DNA from: an uncultured Corynebacterium sp.
GTDB lineage: Bacteria; Actinomycetota; Actinomycetes; Mycobacteriales; Mycobacteriaceae
Assembly: GCF_946223165.1 (NCBI RefSeq)
Contig: NZ_CAMIBP010000022.1
Location: 1-44,882, forward strand
Reading direction: 5' to 3'
Length of the DNA stretch: 44,882 bases
Shown here: positions 40,892 through 44,882 of the stretch, piece by piece
Layout: each line of letters opens with the position of its first letter
Position numbering within the stretch: position 1 is the stretch's first letter
Notes under the pieces: model-generated
Told to the model about the DNA's origin: nothing
Seen by the model: the letters and a program-made list of their open reading frames with translations, nothing else
Database searches by the model: none
Program-made: the position numbers and the translations under genes

Positions 40892-42042
40892 TTCTCCGGC
40901 GCGCGGCCGTCGTCGCCGCTGTACTCACCCTAGTCGCCATCGATGTACCGCGCGGCGCGGCGCAGGAGCCCAGCAGCCCCTGCATGGCGCCCGTCGCTTC
41001 CGCGCCTCCGGCCGCCACGCCGGAACAGGAGCGCTACCGGGAACGCCTCCATTCCCTCGCCACGGGCGTAGGGATTACCGTTGCCGTCATCGACACCGGC
41101 ATCGCCCAGCACCCAGAGCTGCCCCGCTTGAACGGCGGGCCCGATCTGGTCTCACCCGATAGCCCGGATCCCTTCTTCGACTGCGATATCCACGGCACCG
41201 TCGTCGCGGGTATCATCGGCAGCCGTACCGTGGGCATCGCCCCCGACGTCGCGCTGCTCAGCATCCGGCAGTCCAGCGCGCATTATTCGCGCCACGCCTC
41301 CGATCCTGATGAGCCCACCGGCGCGGGCACGCTGGCGACTCTGACGCAGGCGCTCAACGCGGCGCTCGACGCCGGCGCCCACGTCATCAATCTCTCTGTG
41401 GTCTCCTGCCTGCCCTCAGGGACTGCGGCGCGGCTCGACACGAAGCCGCTCGATGCCGCGCTGCGCAGGGCGGAGGACGCCGGAGTGATCGTCGTTGCCG
41501 CCGCCGGCAACGCTGGGTCTGGTTGCGAGCCGGGCGACGTCGTCTTCCCGTCGCATGGCCCCACGGTGCTCTCCGTCGCAGCGCTCGCGGCTCCCCACGA
41601 GTTCGCGGTCTACTCCATGCCCGGCCAGGTCTCCGCGCCCGGCGACGTCCCCGTGGGCCTGGGGCCCGACGGTTGGATAAACGGCGATATGTCGCCTGCC
41701 CAGATACGTGGGGAGGCCCAACCGTTGATGGGCACGTCCTTTGCCGCGCCCGTCGTCACCGCCACTGCGGCGTTGCTGCGCCAGCGCCTGCCCGATGCCT
41801 CCGCGGCGGAAATCCGCGAACATATCCTGGGCAGCGCCCAACCCGGCACCGGATTCGTCGATCCCTTGGCGGCCGTCTCGGCACTGCCAGCGGACTACGC
41901 GGGCGCGCCCCGCACTGTCACCATCGAGCCGGAGACTGTGCGGGCCTCGCTGGCGCCGCACCGACTCGCGCTCCTCATCAGCGGGCTGAGCCTCGGCGCC
42001 TTCGTTCTCTCGCTTATCGCCGGGGCGCGGCGCAGGGCCTAG
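40888..42042 (+). CDS. mycP: Type VII secretion-associated serine protease mycosin (ESX-4)
   Basis: The 384-residue subtilase is anchored to the outer face of the plasma membrane. It has a signal peptide (1-25), catalytic Asp69 (AVIDTG), His102 (DIHGTVVAG), Ser284 (MGTSFAAP) and oxyanion Asn208 (AAAGNAGS). A C-terminal membrane helix (about 360-378) and a basic stop-transfer tail follow. The fold needs no long propeptide, as for other mycosins. Start and stop overlap: ATGA with eccD, and a 4-bp convergent overlap with eccB. Confidence 0.95.
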   Translation: MILRRAAVVAAVLTLVAIDVPRGAAQEPSSPCMAPVASAPPAATPEQERYRERLHSLATGVGITVAVIDTGIAQHPELPRLNGGPDLVSPDSPDPFFDCDIHGTVVAGIIGSRTVGIAPDVALLSIRQSSAHYSRHASDPDEPTGAGTLATLTQALNAALDAGAHVINLSVVSCLPSGTAARLDTKPLDAALRRAEDAGVIVVAAAGNAGSGCEPGDVVFPSHGPTVLSVAALAAPHEFAVYSMPGQVSAPGDVPVGLGPDGWINGDMSPAQIRGEAQPLMGTSFAAPVVTATAALLRQRLPDASAAEIREHILGSAQPGTGFVDPLAAVSALPADYAGAPRTVTIEPETVRASLAPHRLALLISGLSLGAFVLSLIAGARRRA

Positions 42043-43307
42043 CGCTCATGTGTCTGCAGCGCCGCGTCCCGGGTGAGCTCGGAGCCCTCCGGGAGCAGGC
42101 GCAGCACTGGCCACGGCGCGGTGCGCGGGCTCTCCAGCCCCAGGGCCTCCCACTCCGCGGTCCCTGCCACCGCATGCCGGGTCCCCGTTGCGGAGACCAC
42201 GACCCTCCCGTGCCCCGTATCGACCGCCACACCGCCGGTGTCAAGGCCACCAAAGTGCGTGGCTACCGAGTCACCCGCCAGCGGCACCAGCCCACCCACT
42301 GGGTCAGCCGTGGCGGCCCCGCCGTCCACCGCGCACAACCACTCCGCGGAACCCTGCAGCCAGCGCGCGGGTTCCTCAGGTAGGCGCACCGTCACGGCGG
42401 CATCGGCAAGCTGCGCAACGAGTTCTGGCTCCGCCGACTCGTGGCGCGCGCCGAGGGCCACGAGCACCTCGGCCTGCGTCCTCGTCAACGGTGTCACGCC
42501 CTCCCCGGTGCGCGCCCACGTCCGCCCCTCGGACTCCCACACGACGGGCAGCTCCGGCGGCGCCGCGTACTCCGGCAGCTCCTCGAAGGTGGACAGAAAC
42601 TCCGGCGGGACCGCCCGGCGTTCCGTATCCGGCCCGATGCCCAGGGCACGCTCAATGACCTGCCCCAGCGCCCCTTCCGGCAGGCGCCGCCGCCCCTGGG
42701 CGGTCAGCATCCACCGGCGCCCCTCGGCTTCGACAAGAGCTGCCTGCCCCGGCTCTAGCGGGCGCACGGTGAGATCGGCGTGGACGATGATCGTCTGCCG
42801 CGCGGTATCCGTCGCCCATTGCGTGGCAAAGTCGGGTGCGTCCCCCAACTCATCGGCGCGGCACGTCGCCCAAGCGCGCCCCTCCGGCTGCGGGTCGAGG
42901 AACCCGGGGGCATCGGCCAGCCCCACGGGTGCGCCGAGCGTGGACGCGCGCAGCTCGTCGGGCCCAATCGCGGCCGGCAGCTCCGGCGCGCCGGCGATGA
43001 GCTGTGCTGACACCAAATTCGGCACGGGGTGCAGCACCCCGTCGACCCGCACCAACGTCTGCCCCTGCGCGGTGCGCACGATAGGCGCCTCGCCCGGATC
43101 CGGGTTGGGCTGCAGCCACGCCATAAGCCCCGCCCCGGCGGCGATGAGGACGCTCATCCCCGTCCCTGCCAGGAGCGCCCGGCGGCGCTGCGCCATCGGA
43201 TCGTGCAACATCCGCACGTCCCCCATGACGAGTCCGTGCTCCACCCTGCGGCGCAGGAATCGGTGGCCAGAAATTTGTGCTTTTGTCGTCGGCTTGACGT
43301 GTGCCAT
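42039..43307 (-). CDS. eccB: Type VII secretion protein EccB (ESX-4)
   Basis: EccB is the mainly extracytoplasmic ESX subunit. The 422-residue protein starts MAHVKPTTKAQISGHRFLRR, the conserved N-terminus, continues VEHGLVMGDVRMLHDPM, then one membrane helix (44-64) and an outer domain with repeats (VRVDGVLHPVPNLVSAQLI). ATG 43307 is chosen because the family motif starts there; an upstream in-frame start at 43355 adds an unrelated segment. Its 3' end overlaps mycP's by 4 bp on the other strand. No eccE gene is present, as is normal for ESX-4. Confidence 0.95.
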   Translation of the reverse strand: MAHVKPTTKAQISGHRFLRRRVEHGLVMGDVRMLHDPMAQRRRALLAGTGMSVLIAAGAGLMAWLQPNPDPGEAPIVRTAQGQTLVRVDGVLHPVPNLVSAQLIAGAPELPAAIGPDELRASTLGAPVGLADAPGFLDPQPEGRAWATCRADELGDAPDFATQWATDTARQTIIVHADLTVRPLEPGQAALVEAEGRRWMLTAQGRRRLPEGALGQVIERALGIGPDTERRAVPPEFLSTFEELPEYAAPPELPVVWESEGRTWARTGEGVTPLTRTQAEVLVALGARHESAEPELVAQLADAAVTVRLPEEPARWLQGSAEWLCAVDGGAATADPVGGLVPLAGDSVATHFGGLDTGGVAVDTGHGRVVVSATGTRHAVAGTAEWEALGLESPRTAPWPVLRLLPEGSELTRDAALQTHER

Positions 43308-43461
43308 GGCGGCGTTCCCCCGAAAGTCTTGTGTACCGGTAGCGGCCAGCACCATCCACGGTCCCCCGACCGCGCCCCGCTCACTGGGGCGTCATGATGC
43401 TGTGCCGCACATGTTACCGGCACCGGGCCGCCGCGCAACCGGAACCGACGCCCACGCCGAA

Positions 43462-44397
43462 CTACCCCAGGGTCCGCAGGCCCCGGGTCGCCTCCGCCCG
43501 GGCCGCGAGCGCCTCGTCCGCTGGGTACTCCACCCCCACCAGCGTCAGTCCCTTGGCCGGGGCGAACGGGCACTCGGAGGAGCGCTTATCCTCCTTGAGC
43601 AGCGCCGCCGCGAAGTCCACGTCGCGGCGTCCCTCTCCCACTGCCAGGCAGCATCCCACGAGCGAGCGCACCATGGACCAGCAAAACGCATCGGCCACGA
43701 CATGCGCCTCGTACAGCTCCGGCTCTTCCGGAGTGGACACATCGTGCCATTCCATCGAGTGCAGCTCGCGAATCGTGGTGGCGTGCGGCTTGTACTTGCA
43801 GAACGCCGCGAAGTCATGGAGGCCCACCAGCGTCGTGGCGGCCCGCTGCATGGCGTCGATGTCGACGGCCCGGTTCCATGTCGCCGTATCCCGCGCGCGC
43901 GTGGGCAGCGCCCCGGCCGGGTTGGTGGTGACCCGATACACGTAGCTGCGCTGGAGCGCTGAGAACCGCGCATCGAAGTCCGCCGGCGCATGCCTCACGT
44001 CTTGGACGCGGATGTCGTCGGGCAGCAGCTTGGCTAGCCTGCGCACCAGGCGCCGCGGCTCGCCGCCGATGCTGCGCTGGTCGAGCCGGTCTGCCGGCAC
44101 GTCGAAGTGCGCCACCTGATGCCGCGCGTGAACGCCCGCGTCGGTGCGTCCCGCGACGGTGAGCTCCACATCGTGGCGCAGAATCATCGTCAGAGTGTCC
44201 TCCAGCACCGACTGCACCGTGCGGACGTCGCCCTTTTGCCGCGCCCACCCATGAAAATCCGTGCCGTCGTACGCCAAGTCCAGCCGCAACCTCGCGGTCT
44301 CCACGCCGTCACCAGGCATGCCCATGCTTGCCGATGCCGCCTCCTCCGTCAGGTCCGCACGGTCGCGGGGAACCGCTGAATTTAAGGACTCATTCAT
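43462..44397 (-). CDS. truA: tRNA pseudouridine(38-40) synthase
   Basis: TruA isomerises uridines 38-40 in the anticodon stem-loop. The 311-residue protein has the N-terminal YDGTDFHGWARQ and the catalytic AGRTDAGVHARHQVAHFD with the essential Asp. The C-terminal half carries DFAAFCKYKP and MVRSLVGCCLAVGEGR. About 30 residues precede the usual start (SLNSAVPRDRADLTEEA). ATG 44395-44397 has TACGAT 8 nt upstream, a possible leaderless start. It lies beyond eccB as in the M. tuberculosis order. Confidence 0.95.
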   Translation of the reverse strand: MNESLNSAVPRDRADLTEEAASASMGMPGDGVETARLRLDLAYDGTDFHGWARQKGDVRTVQSVLEDTLTMILRHDVELTVAGRTDAGVHARHQVAHFDVPADRLDQRSIGGEPRRLVRRLAKLLPDDIRVQDVRHAPADFDARFSALQRSYVYRVTTNPAGALPTRARDTATWNRAVDIDAMQRAATTLVGLHDFAAFCKYKPHATTIRELHSMEWHDVSTPEEPELYEAHVVADAFCWSMVRSLVGCCLAVGEGRRDVDFAAALLKEDKRSSECPFAPAKGLTLVGVEYPADEALAARAEATRGLRTLG

Positions 44398-44405
44398 GGG
44401 TCGTG

Positions 44406-44411
44406 ATCGTA
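44406..44411 (-). promoter_or_regulatory. -10 hexamer of truA (possibly leaderless)
   Basis: TACGAT on the minus strand is 8 nt from ATG 44397 and 17 nt from TTTTTG upstream. Confidence 0.4.
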
Positions 44412-44490
44412 CAGTTGACAGGAAATTTCAAAAAGTTTTCGACTACCTGTGAATGAGCTGAGCGGCGTTTATGAAATTTCCCTGAGAGTA

Positions 44491-44503
44491 TTAACGGCGT
44501 TAA
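44491..44503. promoter_or_regulatory. Inverted repeat TTAAC-ggc-GTTAA upstream of the secreted protein gene
   Basis: Two 5-bp perfect arms lie between truA and the secreted-protein gene, 106 bp before ATG 44609. It could be an operator; no consensus known to me fits. Confidence 0.3.
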
Positions 44504-44608
44504 CACAGCTCACTGCCAGAACCGTCTGTCAGGCTTTCAATTACCGCTGCGACGAACGCTCGTAGCTTCATGCCTCTTGAAACCCTCACGAAAGGACCGG
44601 TTCCTAAG

Positions 44609-44882
44609 ATGACCAAGCTAAAGAAGTTCACCACAACGGCATCCGCCGTAGCCCTCGTCAGCGCCTGCGCAATGGTGGCGCCTACTGCACAGGCTGACGA
44701 AAACCAAACGAACACTAGCACCGCTACTGAAAATACTGACCCGAAAGACGGTGCCAGCGACGACGAGAAGCCTGGCACCCCGGGCGAGAACCCGAAGCCC
44801 GGCGAAGGCAACGGCAACGAAAAGCCCGGCACCCCGGGCGAGAACCCGAAGCCCGGCGAAGGCAACGGCAACGAAAAGCCCG
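44609..44882 (+). CDS. Secreted protein with Pro/Gly/Asn/Glu tandem repeats (partial)
   Basis: The gene runs off the window edge, so only the first 91 residues are visible. A classical signal peptide (MTKLKKFTTTASAVALVSAC to AQA at 29) is followed by an acidic Asn/Thr-rich stretch, then 18-residue repeats EKPGTPGENPKPGEGNGN. ATG 44609 lies after an AAAGGA box 12 nt upstream. Such repeats are common in surface-exposed, wall-anchored stalks; an LPxTG anchor or functional domain would lie beyond the window. Function unknown. Confidence 0.85.
   Translation, partial: MTKLKKFTTTASAVALVSACAMVAPTAQADENQTNTSTATENTDPKDGASDDEKPGTPGENPKPGEGNGNEKPGTPGENPKPGEGNGNEKP
44765..44882 (+). repeat. 54-bp tandem repeat inside the secreted protein gene
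   Basis: Copy 1 is 44765-44818 and copy 2 is 44819-44872. A third begins at 44873 and is cut by the window. The unit encodes 18 residues (EKPGTPGENPKPGEGNGN). Copies differ only at silent third bases, suggesting recent expansion. Confidence 0.95.

Noticed and set aside
44500..44871. Minus-strand frame with LPSPGFGFSPGVPG repeats
   Set aside because: It is the reverse reading of the tandem repeat of the secreted protein, which has a signal peptide and ribosome-binding site.
1..44882. tRNA, rRNA, insertion sequence or prophage
   Set aside because: I saw no cloverleaf with a CCA-end context, rRNA core motif, transposase or integrase in any frame.

Overview
The window is high-GC actinobacterial chromosome, almost certainly from a mycolic-acid Corynebacterium. 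The reasons are its gene order (guaA, guaB3-guaB, DUF5319, rsdA-sigD, whcB, groESL, tsaD-rimI-tsaB-tsaE-alr, glmS, glmM, rpsI-rplM, an ESX-4 type VII secretion locus, truA), its DtxR-like and CIRCE-like operators, and many probable leaderless starts with a TAnnnT -10 hexamer 7-8 nt before ATG or GTG. From memory, this order follows the Mycobacterium tuberculosis Rv3396c-Rv3455c segment. I cannot name the species.

Layout. Positions 1-1,930 hold the 3' end of an unknown gene, an ASCH-domain gene, two PhnB/VOC-like paralogues, and remnants of an aldo/keto reductase and an MFS transporter. Positions 1,937-9,466 hold purine genes (guaA; guaB-guaB3), a small lipoprotein gene, a truncated LysR regulator facing a truncated EamA exporter, and an APC permease. 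Positions 9,640-12,240 hold DUF5319, the SigD/RsdA sigma/anti-sigma pair and the WhiB protein WhcB. A collapsed UvrA-like ABC gene follows, then the groES-groEL operon behind an HrcA-type operator. Positions 15,384-20,535 hold a conserved small protein and the tRNA t6A/alanine racemase gene group (tsaD, rimI, tsaB, a membrane-anchored protein, tsaE, alr). Positions 20,647-27,974 hold the cell-wall amino-sugar genes glmS and glmM. Between them lie an alpha/beta-hydrolase-fold protein whose nucleophile is Gly, and a three-gene cassette: a WXG100/EspC-like small protein, a 697-residue Pro/Gln-rich protein with 16 Cys, and a coiled-coil protein.

Positions 28,044-32,064 hold a siderophore ABC importer (two permeases, ATPase, lipoprotein receptor) with DtxR-like operators. 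It lies on the opposite strand between glmM and rpsI-rplM. Positions 33,589-43,307 are a complete ESX-4-type secretion locus: two WXG100 proteins, an Rv3446c-like protein, EccC, EccD, MycP and EccB. The window ends with truA and the start of a secreted protein with 54-bp tandem repeats.

The least explained element is the 23,690-26,426 cassette. Its first product looks like a type VII secretion substrate, and a complete ESX-4 machine lies about 7 kb away, so a secreted or surface complex is a reasonable hypothesis. Other points of note are two calcium-loop-like motifs in the outer part of the anti-sigma factor RsdA, and mirror-image overlapping promoters between guaA and the lipoprotein gene.
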